DNA from: Liquidambar formosana
Lineage: Eukaryota; Streptophyta; Magnoliopsida; Saxifragales; Altingiaceae
Direction of reading: 5' to 3'
Assembly (NCBI GenBank): GCA_039720395.1
Contig: CM077831.1
Coordinates: 31,039,695-31,103,694 of the forward strand
Length of the DNA stretch: 64,000 nt
The notes under the pieces are model-generated. The model saw only the letters and a program-made list of their open reading frames with translations, made no database searches and had not been told where the DNA came from. This document shows positions 43,247 to 54,878 of this stretch, piece after piece (positions within the stretch are counted from its first letter, which is position 1; every line of letters starts with the position of its first letter). A program made the translations under genes and the position numbers.

Positions 43247-43789
43247 ATGTCTACCCCATCTGAAAACAATGGGGTATTCGGTTTCAGAATCCGCAATAAC
43301 CTAAAACAATTAATAATCCCAACCACTCGCCGATCTCTTCATCCTGATGTGTTGAAGAGCGAAAACCGAAATGTACTCTTGGTAGCCGCAACACTGATTG
43401 CCACAGTGACATTTCAAGCTGGGGTCACCCCTCCTGGAGGATGTTGGCAAGAAACAAAGGGTGATCACATTGCAGGACGGTCCATTTTCTCTGCTGAGAA
43501 AGTACCATTCCACGTTTTCTTGATCTTTAACTCATTGGCTTTTATCTCCTCCATCTTCCTATTGTTGTTGCTCACTTTTGGGTTCCCTTTTTTCTTGGAA
43601 GTGTTAATTGCCTCGGTTTCAATGGTCATCACTTATGCCTCCGCCGTTTATGCTGTTACGCCCCATGAAAACATGCAGTTTCGCCTCATCTTCATCTCTG
43701 CCGCCGCGCCTATGGTTATACGTTTACTGATATCCTTGATTTGTCGCCAAATTAACAGGACGTTCAAAACTACTAATATATCAGGTTGA
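43247..43789 (+). CDS. PGG-A2: PGG-domain membrane protein, 180 aa
   Basis: Intact single exon, close paralogue of PGG-A1 and PGG-A3. Architecture as PGG-A1: polar N-terminus (MSTPSENNGVFGFRIRNN), helix 1, PPGG, then three helices and tail ending NISG. The only length difference is in the loop after PPGG, which reads CWQETKGDHIAGR here against CWQQTDxxxGIYAGR in the other two. It is two codons shorter and resembles the DDGKGHTAGR loop of PGG-C2, raising the possibility of gene conversion. The upstream region differs from PGG-A1 by the ankyrin-type promoter module. Probable four-pass membrane protein; role unknown. Confidence 0.88.
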   Translation: MSTPSENNGVFGFRIRNNLKQLIIPTTRRSLHPDVLKSENRNVLLVAATLIATVTFQAGVTPPGGCWQETKGDHIAGRSIFSAEKVPFHVFLIFNSLAFISSIFLLLLLTFGFPFFLEVLIASVSMVITYASAVYAVTPHENMQFRLIFISAAAPMVIRLLISLICRQINRTFKTTNISG

Positions 43790-46370
43790 TTGAAGCTGAA
43801 GTTGGTATGCTAGCTAGCCTCCCCCAGTTCCTCTCATGCAATGCCTTTTTTCTTTTCTTTCCTTCTTTCTTTTTTCTTTAGGGTGGGTGGGGTGGTTTTC
43901 TTTTTTAGTTTGTTGCTGCTTTTTGTTTTTATTTTTTTTGCTAAGGATTGTTGCTTTTGTTACTGCTGCTGCTGCTTTTTATGAGTTTGAAAGTATGTGG
44001 ATTTAGTTTTATTTTTATAAAGACACTAGAAGTGACAGCTTAATTACTCTTTTGATTCTTATTTATGCTGGTAATACATGACTCCATGATCGAGGGCTCG
44101 AGTTAAAAGTGAGGTTTATTTTTATTAAAAATATAGTCAATCAGAAATAATTATTTCAAAATTTTCGAATGCATCCAAACAATATTAATCGCAATTTTTT
44201 TTGGAATTATAGATCTAAAGAGTTTGAATTCCCTTGAGAGTTTTAATATTTTTAATATGAAGTAATTTTTTTCACACTGTCCCTCCCTCTCCACCATATG
44301 ATTAAAAATAGAAGCATATAAATGAAAAATCCTGAAGTAGTTAAATAATAACTAATACACGCGCTTGGATTACTCAATTGAATAACCAACTAGCTATTTG
44401 AATAAATACGGAATAACATTTTTCTAGTTAAAGTAATTAAAAAATACTAGTGTCCTGAGAGGACTTAGAATTTGGTATTGTGCACATCCAAGGACTGATG
44501 TGTTGTCAGCCAACCACAATTGTGTCCATTGTGCACCATGGCCGACAACCCATCAACCTATGGATGTGCACAACACCAAATGCGAGCTTCTCTGAGAGTT
44601 GTAAATACCCATGTTTCCCAATGAGCCTGGGATCTCATCGAAGTGCCAACATTCAGTCATGCTTCTATCTAGATAAGGCCCATTTATATACTAAACATAC
44701 CAGATGGGTATGCATATTCAAAATACGGAGTCCAAGATATATGCAAAATACAGGTGACTTTGTGAGGTGCTACCATAGCTTGAAGACGTCTAATTGATGG
44801 CAAGAATAGATATGGGCCACTGGCCATTTTCCATGGGGGGGAGTATGGGAACGGCTATTGCAACCCCCCGTTCCTATAAGCCCACCCCCCATCTTTAGGT
44901 TTTTAAGGTTTTATGCAAAATATAAAAAGTTTTTATGAAAACCGGCCGTGATGTCCACTAGAAAACATCATTTTGAATAACTTTGCAGGAGAAAGTTTTT
45001 CCAAAATCTATAGTTTAAATGTACTTTTTAACCATTTATAGCCTTTATTTCATTTTTTGCCAAAAAGTCTACCTAAACGATAAATTTTGGAAAAACTTTC
45101 TTCTGCAAAGTTGTTCAAAATGATGTTTTCTAGTGGACATTACGGCCAGTTTTCATAAAAACTTTTTATATTTTGCATAAAATCTTAAAAACCTAAAGGA
45201 TGAGGGGTGGGCTTATAGGAATGGGGGGTTGCAATAGCCGTTACCGGGGGAGTATACCAATATCTGGCCTACCTTGACTTCAAAGGACACAAGGCCTCAA
45301 GGCCGCCCTCATTCTTCAGGCTCAAAACCTCGATCCACAAGCAACACAAAAACACCAAAGGAAGAATTAATTCCAACTATATGGGATCGGTTACAATTAG
45401 AAAGTACTTCGTGTATGGAAAGTATGAATATTTATTGAAAAATTAGAAAGTGATTTTTTTTGGGGGTTTTGGGGGGGGGGGGGGGGTGTGGTAGGCTTAG
45501 CTTAACTACCCTGAAACTTGAGGGTAGTCTCAATGCGTGAATTCAATATGGGAGTGGGATTTCAAATATAAGACACACACTATTTAAAGCGTTTATCCGT
45601 CCTCGATTTGTGACTTAAACTTACCTCTTTAGGAGTGATTAGAATTCAACCTACCTAACAGCATTTGAATGAGATATGCCATGGTTACAAGATTAGTGTT
45701 AAATAAAGTATTACCTGAACCTTATACGGAGTAGTACCCAAAGCTCAGCTCCCCTCCCTCTCTCCCTCTTTCCTATCTCCAACTCTGTCCGTATGTGCAC
45801 ATGTTGCATGTTCCTCTCAAGAATGAGAACAACTGTCAACTAGACAGTTCCTCATTCCCAACCAAAAAAAAAAAAAACAACAGAATAGAACACTTTGGGT
45901 AAATGCTGTCCACATGTGAACATGTTGTATGTTCCCTCTCAAGAATTAGTACAACTGTCAAATAGACAAGTCCTCATTACCGAAAATAATAACCCCAACA
46001 AAATAGTACACTACTGTACATAATCTGATTCTTTTGTCACCTCCACAAATCACCAAGTATGAAAACAATGCCACCTATGAACATTTTTTTTTTTTTTGTT
46101 GGGGAGGGGGGGGGGGGGGGTGTCAATGATATGCTCTTTAAATTTGTGGCTCCAAAAAGAACAATTCTAACTTTATTTTATCTTATTTTTTATAAATAGA
46201 AGTATCCATTAGAGAAAATATAAAAACTAATTAATGACATAAGAGCCAGACTGTAAAGAAGACTCTCATCTGTACATACCAAATGATTTCAAATCCAAAA
46301 CCCAAAAAGGGAAAACAAGTGGGCCTTGCACACAATGTAATGAGTTCAATCTGCCAATTGCCCAAAATAT

Positions 46371-46403
<33 letters not shown>

Positions 46404-46450
46404 GGGGGAGAGAGAGATTCTCTACCACTAATTCTAGCTACATTTAGAGC
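43790..46450. other. PGG-A2 3' region and conserved downstream block
   Basis: Colinear with 29824-33096 of unit I. The unidentified conserved block is at about 44480-45440 and is split by the element 44847-45245. G-runs lie at about 45468-45486 and 46106-46120, with a (GA)n tract at about 46371-46416. No accepted gene. Confidence 0.45.
44847..45245. mobile_element. Mutator-type hairpin MITE, 399 bp
   Basis: Ends GGGAACGGCTATTGCAACCC and GGGTTGCAATAGCCGTTACC are inverted, with arms over most of the element. A 10-bp duplication GGGGGAGTAT flanks it (44837-44846 and 45246-45255). Absent from units I and III. Related to the ends of 31961-32967 and to the nested hairpin 17765-18162. Confidence 0.88.
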
Positions 46451-47851
46451 TTAAACAGCTAGTTGCCGCTGTTGATGGGAGGCTTCATCTTCATTGAAAC
46501 ACAAGTGCAGTTTCAGTGATCTTCCTATGTTCAAAGAAGAATCTGCCAAGTACAGAGGAGATTGCAGCACCATCTGTCTTTGGAGGTAGGAGCAGTAGGT
46601 CTGAAAGGTGGTGGGGGTCACATTTAAGTGGAAGCCCAGACCAAAAAGGAAGTCCACTTCAAGAAAGTTCATCTCTTTTGTGCTGATTCCTCCAACTTTG
46701 GCATAGTAAGCATTATTGTAATACCTGGAATTTCCAAAGCCCAACAAAAATATTATTATTTAGATTTAAATTAAAATGGGAAACAAGACAAATGTTGAAA
46801 TTACTAATACATTTTTTCCATTGTCTATGTTACTAAAAAGACCCCCAAGTGACGTCATTGATGATTTTGTATGACACAAACAGTGACAAAAGGAATCAAT
46901 ATAGGGGGCCTCTTTTGTACAAAGAAGAAAAATATCCCAAGAAAACAACCCTGAATTGAAATACAGAGATCGAAAACAACCCCATCAAGCTTCAATTCAA
47001 TCATCAAACTAACCCTGGGAAGCAATTTAAAGGGAAAATAAATGCCCAAAAGGCAAATCACAGAATTATAAAAATTTTCTTTCCTATACTAATCAAACAG
47101 AACTTAAAACGAAAACAAAAGCAGAAAACAAAAAACAGAAGTAACCAAAAAAGGCAACTTAGAGGAAAATGAGAAGCCCAGGAAACACACACAAGATTAC
47201 CATTTAGAGGGAAATAAAATCCCAAAAACCAAATCCAAGAATTATAAATCTGCTTTCCAATGCTAATCAAACAAAACTTAAAACAAAAACAAAAACAGAA
47301 AACAGAACTAAAAAAATAGATGAATAAAGAAGGCAACTCAGAGGAAAATGAGAAGCCCAGAAAACACATCCAAGATTTTTCAAAAATTTTCTCCCCTAAC
47401 CTTAAATTCAATTATCAAAGCTAAACCTCGCTAAAGAAAATTTTCAAGAAAGATAAATCAATCCAAGAACTCCAAATTTTCCTCCTTAAACTAACAAAAC
47501 AACCACAAAAACTCACATGTCATCCATGAACTTCACGACGACCATGACGCTTGCAATGAGCAGCCGATGAACATTATGTGAATTGATGGGCAACGATGGT
47601 TGCCGTTGAGAAAACCGATCAAGATAAACCTAAGCAACGATGAAGAAAGATGGGCTACAATTGGCATACTTGAAAATTCTCTCTAGGTAGCTTTGAATTG
47701 AGATTGTAGGTCATGTGAGGCCATGGAAGACAGAGATCTTCAAGGGTTGGAATGAACGGTTGAGATCGTTCAACTCGGCCACTCTTTGGAGCAGTGGTGA
47801 GAGGAATGTGATGAGCTTGGGCATCTCATCAGAGCCCTCAAGCTCTGCCAT
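46451..47851 (-). pseudogene. Cyclin U4/P4;1-like gene, copy II, stops in exon 1
   Basis: Minus strand, same two-exon structure as copy I. The ancestral start MAELEGSDEMPKLITFLS at 47851 is preserved. Exon 1 ends at 47517 (GACAT|GTGAGT) and exon 2 (46451-46724) is open: YYNNAYYAKVGGISTKEMN, FLFGLGFHLNVTPTTFQTYC, then FNEDEASHQQRQLAV and stop. Exon 1 carries two stops: TGT-to-TGA in FHGLTCPT (about 47712) and TAC-to-TAG in VAYVYLD (about 47633). Both fall inside or just before the cyclin core, so no functional product is expected. The lesions are complementary to those of copy I. Confidence 0.88.
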
Positions 47852-48418
47852 TGATGAATGAATTTTTTGCTTGAAGATTTTTTTTTGGGTCCTTCGTTGT
47901 TGCTGATGTTGAGATATATATAAATGTACACCAGGCTTTACTTTGCATGTGTAATATTGGGTAAGGTGGTCATTAAATGGTAGGTATCATTTTTTAGTTG
48001 ACGAAAGTAGCCTCAGGAATTTGAATTATATATGACTGCTGGCATGTCCCCACTGATGGGGTATGACCTCTTTATGAATCGAAAAAGTTTTGGATTTGAG
48101 TTGGGTATTGATTGATTGCTTAAATTCAATACTTTAATTTCTAAAAGAGGGAAGAAATATACAATGGTAGTCTATACAATGTCAAAAGGGTTTCACAAAA
48201 TCTATTTTATTTTGAAGTCTATTATAAAAGGAGTCTTATAAATAGGTGTTTTGACTAAAATTCCCTTAAAAGAAACGTGGACATATAAATATAAGCACAA
48301 TAGATATGTGAACATGTATTCAAGTTCATGTGGACATGCAAATAAAGATACATAAATACAACTATATGTTTGTAATTACATAAACACAGGAATTATACAC
48401 ATCATTAATTCTCATTAA

Positions 48419-48693
48419 TTTATGCGTCTGATGCCACAGCCTTTTATGTGTTCTTGATTTCAAACACATTGGCTCTGTCCACATCCATCCTTGTCGTCGT
48501 ATCTCTCACGTACAGGTTCCCATTCCATTTTGAAGTGTTGGTTGCCACGGTTTCAATGACGGTCACTTATGGCTCGGCCATTTTTGCGATTACGCCCTAC
48601 GATGTGAATTATCGCTACGTCTTGCTTGCGGCAGCTTTGCCTTATATCTCACGATGTTTGATTCAGATGTTTAAGAAATGTAGATCGAATTAA
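48419..48693 (+). pseudogene. PGG-B2: 5'-deleted PGG-domain gene
   Basis: Only the second half remains, from YASDATAFYVFLISNTLALS to KKCRSN, with helices 2-4 intact and none of the PGG-B1 frameshifts. Promoter, start codon, helix 1 and PPGG are missing: the sequence upstream joins AATTCTCATTAATTT directly to ATGCGTCTGATGCC. In unit I these points are about 535 bp apart and both carry ATTT, suggesting a microhomology-mediated deletion. Confidence 0.85.
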
Positions 48694-49253
48694 AGTTATG
48701 TCACCACCGGCCGCTCTTGCGGCTTAGAAGTGGTGCCTAGATGGATGGGGTTGCTGGGTTTTGGGTGCAAATGAACTAAAGCTGAAACTGGGATGCCACT
48801 ATGCCTGCTACTTCCTAGTTTCCAAGTGTTGTATGGAGTGTTTATTTCAAAACGCAAAAATCAAGTTGGGTACTTTTTGTTTCCCTTCTTCCCTTCGGTT
48901 CCCCCTCATTCTATGTTCAAGGGCCCTTTTTTTTGCTTTTTTCTATAAAAGCTTTCCTTGAGGTTTTAAGAGGTCCTCATCCGGTCATCCCTTGTTTTGG
49001 TAAAGTAAAACATGTGCAGACTAACACAAGACAACAAAATTAAAGTACGAAACACTTCAAAAATTCCCAAACAACACCCCCCCCCCCCCCCCAAAAAAAA
49101 AAAAAAACCTCCAATAATACTATAAAAAAAAACTTCAATAGAAATTTGAATTGCTCTCGTTAAAGTAGCTCGCAAAGGTTTACAAATGTTGATTGATTTA
49201 AGATTCCATTGGGTGTTCAAATGAGAGTCCAACAATTATAATAAATTTCTGTA
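48694..49253 (+). other. PGG-B2 3' region
   Basis: Homologous to 35883-36412. Contains adjacent C-run and A-run (about 49076-49106). No gene seen. Confidence 0.4.
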
Positions 49254-49551
49254 CTCTTCCCATCCTAATTTGTTTCCTTATATTTTTTATTTTGGGATAT
49301 CCCAAAATATTGGTTCATTTTTTAAAGTCAAAACATTTAATTTTTTTTTTTCCAAAGGAGTCTTTACAATATTTAACATGCATATTTAAAATTACAATAA
49401 TTATATCAACTATCACATCAAGTAATATTCTCTAACAAAAGGTAAAATAAAAATGTAAAATAAATTAAATTAATGACATGAATACCTTAAATGTATTGTT
49501 TAAATATTTGTGTTTGATCAAATAGAGGCAAACAAATTGGGACGAAAGGAG
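49254..49551. mobile_element. Complete Stowaway-type MITE, 298 bp
   Basis: Ends CTCTTCCCATCCTAATTTGT and CAAATTGGGACGAAAGGAG, flanked by TA on both sides (49252-49253 and 49552-49553). This is the uninterrupted reference copy for the family in this window. Confidence 0.8.
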
Positions 49552-50215
49552 TAGTATTTAAGATACAACTATAATGAAATTTATATCATCAAGGACAAGA
49601 GTCAATCACATGCATGCATGGTGAATATAACGACACAAAAGATCTACATGTAAGAGCATTTCCAACCATGCGAGATACTTAGGCATTACTACAACATAAA
49701 AATGTATAGGTACAATAAAATTACATCACATGAAAAAATAGCTACTCTAACGCCATTTCTTTTGTTTTACGCACTTTTCCTGGACTACACCTCCAACCAT
49801 TTCTTAGAAGTGCGGCAGATTTGCCTCAAGTCATTCCTTGAAATAGATTTACCCCAAACCATTCCTTAAAGCAAATTTACTTCAATGCTCTAAAACAATC
49901 ATTTTACTTTATGTGGCAGACCAAAAAGGGCACTACAATTCTGTCGTCTAGCTTTTGCATTCTACATTAAGTGGCGCCCACAATCGTTTAACCAATAGCT
50001 AGCACAGGGGCCCGTTAGAAGGAGAATAATGGTGTTGCCTTTGTTTTTTTCAACCTTAAATAATGGTGTTGCTGGGGCGGGCCAATAACATGACATCAGC
50101 AAGACCCATTGATTCTTGATGGGATGAACCAGGTTTTTATCAATTTTTTGTCAATTAAATTAAATTATATTACCCAAAAAACTAAACCCTCCTGGCCATG
50201 TTTGTTTGCCTCACA

Positions 50216-51739
50216 AATTACAACAGAGGCCACTTGTTCTGCCATTGATCCACTTGACGTGATTAAACTCTTATATTAACATTATGTTGTAGTAGTTAAT
50301 AGTTTTTTTCATTCTTTAATATGACAATTACTAGTAACTACATCTATTAAATTCTATATTGAATATAAAAATAATAGCTATTTTTGTTGGGGCATTGGTG
50401 AGAAGTCTATTTTAGCAAACTTTTAAGGGTTAAAGTTCCACTTAAAAAAATGATAAAGTCTCAAATCTCATGCATTTAGAGAGGACAAGACCAAAATGCC
50501 CTTGCATCTACAATGCAATAAGTTTCCATTCAAAATATATGAACTCAGCTTTTCCAAATGATTGATTTATGTTACACCCAATGCGATAATTATGCGATAA
50601 TTATGGGTCTTAATTGCACCCAAAAGAAGGGTTTCTTCGCAACTTAAATACACCAAACTTAATTACGCAACTTTCCCAAAAATGTTGAGCTTCATTTTGT
50701 GGCGTGCCGCTACTTCATCATTGGAGGACAAAAAAGGGGTAGGATCATCAGTTGGAAGAAATGGCTTATTCACTAGTAAAATAGCAAAAAAAACGTGATT
50801 TCATCATATAACTATTTGTGTATAGCTAACTATTTGTGTGTAGCTGTGACTATTCCGTTGATATTGACACAGTTACACCAACAAATGTGTGGTGATTGTG
50901 GAGATGGAATATAGTTACTTGCTTTGTACGTTGGGATTAAAATGGAAAGAGTAACACATGACTGATTTATGTTACTAATTTGTGAAATTGGAAAAAAAAA
51001 AAAAAAATGTAGACAGCGATGTCGCAATCATGGGTATTATGATGTCACTAAACTAAATTTGAAAGTAAGTTGAAGTTGTAGAAATTGTAGAATTTTGGAT
51101 CATGAAAACCCAAAACTTTAGGCTTAAAAACAGTTATGATTTTGTGAGTCTTTGAATGAAAAATTTATATATGCTTGTAGTGCTCCATAAGACCTTCGAT
51201 CCGACACTTGAATCATTGAAATCGGTTAAGAAACAAGAAAGATATTGTAAGGCGAAGTTGGCTTGTTGAACATGCAACAACCCAGATTTAATAAAATCAA
51301 CTTGCGAAGAAGTCATGAGACTATGATCCAGTGTGGGTGTATCCATGCACTCCTTCGTGTTCTCATGATGTTTGAAGCCATTAATTAATCAAAAATAGGA
51401 ATAAGCCCAGAAACACTGTTGAATTCAAATTTAAATTCGCCAATGTTGAATGTGATGAATGAAGGTAACCCCCATGATTGCGATTGATTGCCATGAAAAT
51501 CATGGAGAATAAATTAAAGGAGAGAATCTTGTTTAATTTTAAACATCAAGAATTTGTTAGAATACCATATCAGGCAAAAGGACAAGGTTGGTATTCGTGG
51601 AACATAACAAACCAATAAATTGTCCAATATTACCATTTGGGGACTTAAATGGACTTAGGATTTAAAAAGAGTTTTAGTAGAATTTATCACTTTATGAAAT
51701 CCCAGAATTGTACTTCTGACTAATTTCCTCCCTTTTTGT
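50216..51739. other. 1.5-kb spacer of unknown nature
   Basis: No gene recognised. About 51060-51360 is homologous to 58735-59040, which lies inside a Mutator-type element (shared GCTTGTAGTGCTCC, GTGTGGGTG and ACTTTAGGCT words), so this spacer may be a degraded relative of that element or the source of its cargo. Confidence 0.45.
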
Positions 51740-52053
51740 TTTATCCCCTTTTCCTCGCCTACACCTCCAACAATTTCTTAGAAGATAGGCAGATTTGCCT
51801 CAAGTCATTCCTTGAAATAGATTTACCTCAAACCATTCCTCAAAGCAAATTTACTTCAATGCTCTAAAACAATCATTTTGCTTTAAGTGGTAGACCAAAA
51901 AGGGAAAACATTTTACTCCGTACCTTTTAATTGGCACATCAAAATTCTGCCGTCTAGCTTTTGCATTCTGCACTAAGTGGCGCCCACAATCATTTAACCA
52001 ATAGCTATCATAGGGCCCGTTAGAAGGAGAATAATGGTGTTGTTTTTGTTTTT

Positions 52054-52608
52054 GGGGAAATTAGCAATTACCCTTATTAGGAGACTGCTTTTAACTAAAA
52101 CCCCACCATAAGAGTTTTTAATTCCTTAACCCCTTTTTTAAAAGATTATTTTACCATAAGGAAATCTTTTTTTTTTTTTTTTTTTTAAATTCTAACAGTA
52201 CCCTCCCATGATTTATGTTATTCCCACAATCTACCTTTCCTTCCCATCATTATCTCCATTTGTTTTTCCCTTTTTTGGTTTTCATCTGCAACGTTTCTCC
52301 TCTCCCATCTCCTTCTCCTTCCCCTTGCCCAGGTATACATTCTCCCTCCCGTCGAACTCCTTTTTTTTTTTAGAACATGTTGGAGTTTTTCCAATGACGA
52401 TGCTCACGCGACTGTAGAAGAAAAAGAATAATAATATATGGGAGGAGAGGCAAGGAAATTCGATGTGCTGGTATGGAGGTGTAGAAGAAGAATGGGAGGG
52501 GAGGCATTTGGCAGTAGGAGGGATTTCACTGGTATGGAGTTTCTTCGACCATCGTCCCACCACAAATGTCTTTCGATCTTCTTCTTCTTCTTCAAATTCC
52601 AGATCTAC

Positions 52609-52651
<43 letters not shown>

Positions 52652-53358
52652 CTTTGTGTCTTGGTTTGGGAAAGCTTATTAACCTTTTTTCTTATTCCAA
52701 CAATATGATGATACTGTTGCACACTATATTCGTAATAGTGTGAATGTACTTGTGTTTTGTTTTGTTTTGTTTTTTTTTTTTTTTTTTAAATATAAAACAG
52801 TATGTTGTTACTCTACAACTAACATTTTCGAGCAGTATGCATACTTTGAAACTCTTTTTTTTTTTGTTTCAAAAAGTATGATGATAATGTCACCAATTGT
52901 TAGAATTTATATTTTAATAGTATGTTGATAATATTGACACTATTTTTGTAATAGTTCAATTGTAGTAGTTTTCTTTTAATATAAAACAATATGATGTTAT
53001 TGCACAACTAAAATTTTGTTTTAGTACGTCTCTATCAACCTTTTTTGTTCTACCAAGAGTATGATGATATTGTGCTATTTTTGTGCCGTTTAGAAGGTAT
53101 AAATAGGATGAGATTTTCTTTCCATAAAGTCGTTGGAAAAAATGCAGTTCAAATCCCTGAATTTCAGGTAAAATGGGGTTCAAATCCCTAATTCTCAGGT
53201 AGCAATAGTAAAGTGGAACAGTGGTAAATAACAAACAAGTTTAAAATCAGGGGCTTTTTAGTCCGTACGGGGTTAAAAGGGGTTTTTACAAAACTAATTC
53301 TTATTTAGGGCCTATTGTAATATGACTCTTATACATAGAGGCTATGACCAAAATTCCC
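52054..53358. mobile_element. Mutator-type element, 1305 bp
   Basis: Left end GGGGAAATTAGCAATTACCC and right end closing GACCAAAATTCCC are loosely inverted. An exact 9-bp duplication TTTGTTTTT flanks it (52045-52053 and 53359-53367), though the site is T-rich. The other copies of this block are uninterrupted here. The interior has long T-runs (about 52616-52650) and a GAAGAAGAATGGGAGG-type purine stretch. No gene accepted. Confidence 0.7.
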
Positions 53359-54471
53359 TTTGTTTTTTTCAACCTTAAATAAGGTGTTGCTGGGGCGGGC
53401 CAACAACATGACATCAAGAAGACCCATTGATTCTTGATGGGGTGAACAGGTTTTTATCAATTTTTTGTCAATTAAATTAAATTATATTACCCAAAAAACT
53501 AAACCCTCCTGGCCATATTTGAGTGAGAATGAAATCTGATTTCATACTTGAATTAGTCTGCAATGAAATGAGATTTAAAATAAACATTCGGGAATGGATA
53601 TCATTGTCTCATTATTGTTATTTGATTTCATTCCTATTTAATTATCTCATCCAAACATGTAGTTGGAAATGAATTGGAATGTGATTCTATTCCACCAATT
53701 CCATTCTAACCAAACAAACGTGGAATTATTTTCGTGAGAGCATGGGTCACAAGTGCATATATATGGCATCATAAACTCGTGGTTATATAGTTTTTTCTTC
53801 GCCCCCCCCCCCCCCCCCCTTTTTTTTTTTTTTTTTTTTTTAACAAGAAATGGTGAAGAGTCGTTATTTCAAAGTTGAACAAAAAGGCAGCATAACAAAT
53901 TCTATAAAATTGAAATTGGTTATTCAATTCACTTACTTTCACTAACCTAAGGCCATTATAAGATTCACAAATCACAATGTATAACAGATTGTGTGAGGCA
54001 GCTCGTACAATCAACACTAGCGATTTCCACCAATTGCTTCAAGAAAACCCTTTGATTCTTGCTGATTATGAACTCATCTCTCCGCAAGAAAATCCTCCAC
54101 ACGTTGCTACCAAGTCTGGCTAGCTTGTTTTTGTGAGAGAAGTACTGAGACCAATGCCGGTCCTAAGTTTTTTGGGTCCTAGGCGAACTCCTGAAATGGA
54201 ATCCTCTATACATATTCATACGCACAACAAAATTTATACCTAACAATTTTTTTTCTCTAATACACACAAAATTTGCCTAAATATATGAGTACTAAAATTT
54301 GCTTATATAAATTAAGATAAAAAATAAATCTTTATAAGAACTATAAATAAATAAAATCTGATCTTCTTCCTTTATAATTTAGAAAAAATCACATATACAA
54401 GAAGAAGAAAAAAAAACAACAAAATTTAAAACTATAATACCAAAAAGAAATGAACCAACTATAGCAAAGTA

Positions 54472-54840
54472 TCACTTAAATATTACTTTTCTCGCATTTT
54501 TAGCTGCAAAATCACTTATTAAGTGAGCATATTCAAGCTTTTTTACCATATCATATTCAATGGATAATATTGCTAATCCGGTCAATTTTTCCTGTGACAT
54601 AGTGGAACGAAGGTAAAATTTGATTAACTTCAAATTTGAAAAACTTATTTTTGTAAATATAATTGTAACTAGTATGATCAACAATATTCTATAAGCAATC
54701 CAAGCATTTGGGAAACAATTGTCCATTTCTTTTAAATAATTCAGTACTTCAATTGGCATTTTTAGATCTGTTGATAAAACTTCTTTCAAGACTTTTAATT
54801 TTAAAAATAAATCTCCCCCAATAATATCAGAGTGCCCCTT
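54472..54840 (-). pseudogene. hAT transposase C-terminal (dimerisation) remnant
   Basis: The minus-strand frame reads MDNCFPNAWIAYRILLIILV, then SFSNLKLIKFYLRSTMSQEK and LTGLAILSIEYDM, the hallmark of the hAT-family dimerisation domain in plant ZMYM/TTF-type transposases. The usual ASAERSFS core has decayed to IFTKISFS. The N-terminal zinc finger and catalytic region are missing. Confidence 0.8.
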
Positions 54841-54878
54841 ATGTGTGTGTGTATGTGTGTGTGTGTGTGTGTGTGTAT
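54841..54878. repeat. (GT)n microsatellite
   Basis: A GT run inside the hAT element, also present in ANK4 at about 40580-40602 followed there by (TA)n. In ANK5 the LTR-like element sits at the GT/TA boundary, with (TA)n at about 57144-57166. Confidence 0.85.

Larger units (their letters stand above)
49755..53510 (+). repeat. Tandemly duplicated ANK upstream block
   Basis: The stretch with TTTTCCTGG, CACCTCCAACCATTTCTTAG, AATAATGGTGTTGC and the leader ending AAACCCTCCTGGCCAT is present at 49755-50215 and again at 51740-53510 (the second copy interrupted by the element 52054-53358). Unit I has a single copy. The second copy continues into ANK5. Confidence 0.75.
43050..54151. repeat. Segmental duplication unit II
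   Basis: Same order as unit I: PGG-A2, conserved block, cyclin II (minus), truncated PGG-B2, MITE, ANK5. Private features are the element at 44847-45245, deletion of the PGG-B promoter and 5' half, a duplicated upstream block with a 1.5-kb spacer (50216-51739) and the element at 52054-53358. Confidence 0.85.

Noticed and set aside
52438..52743. 101-codon frame near the long T-run
   Set aside because: Ends in a run of more than 15 Phe from homopolymer T; overlapping frames equally open; inside a Mutator-type element.
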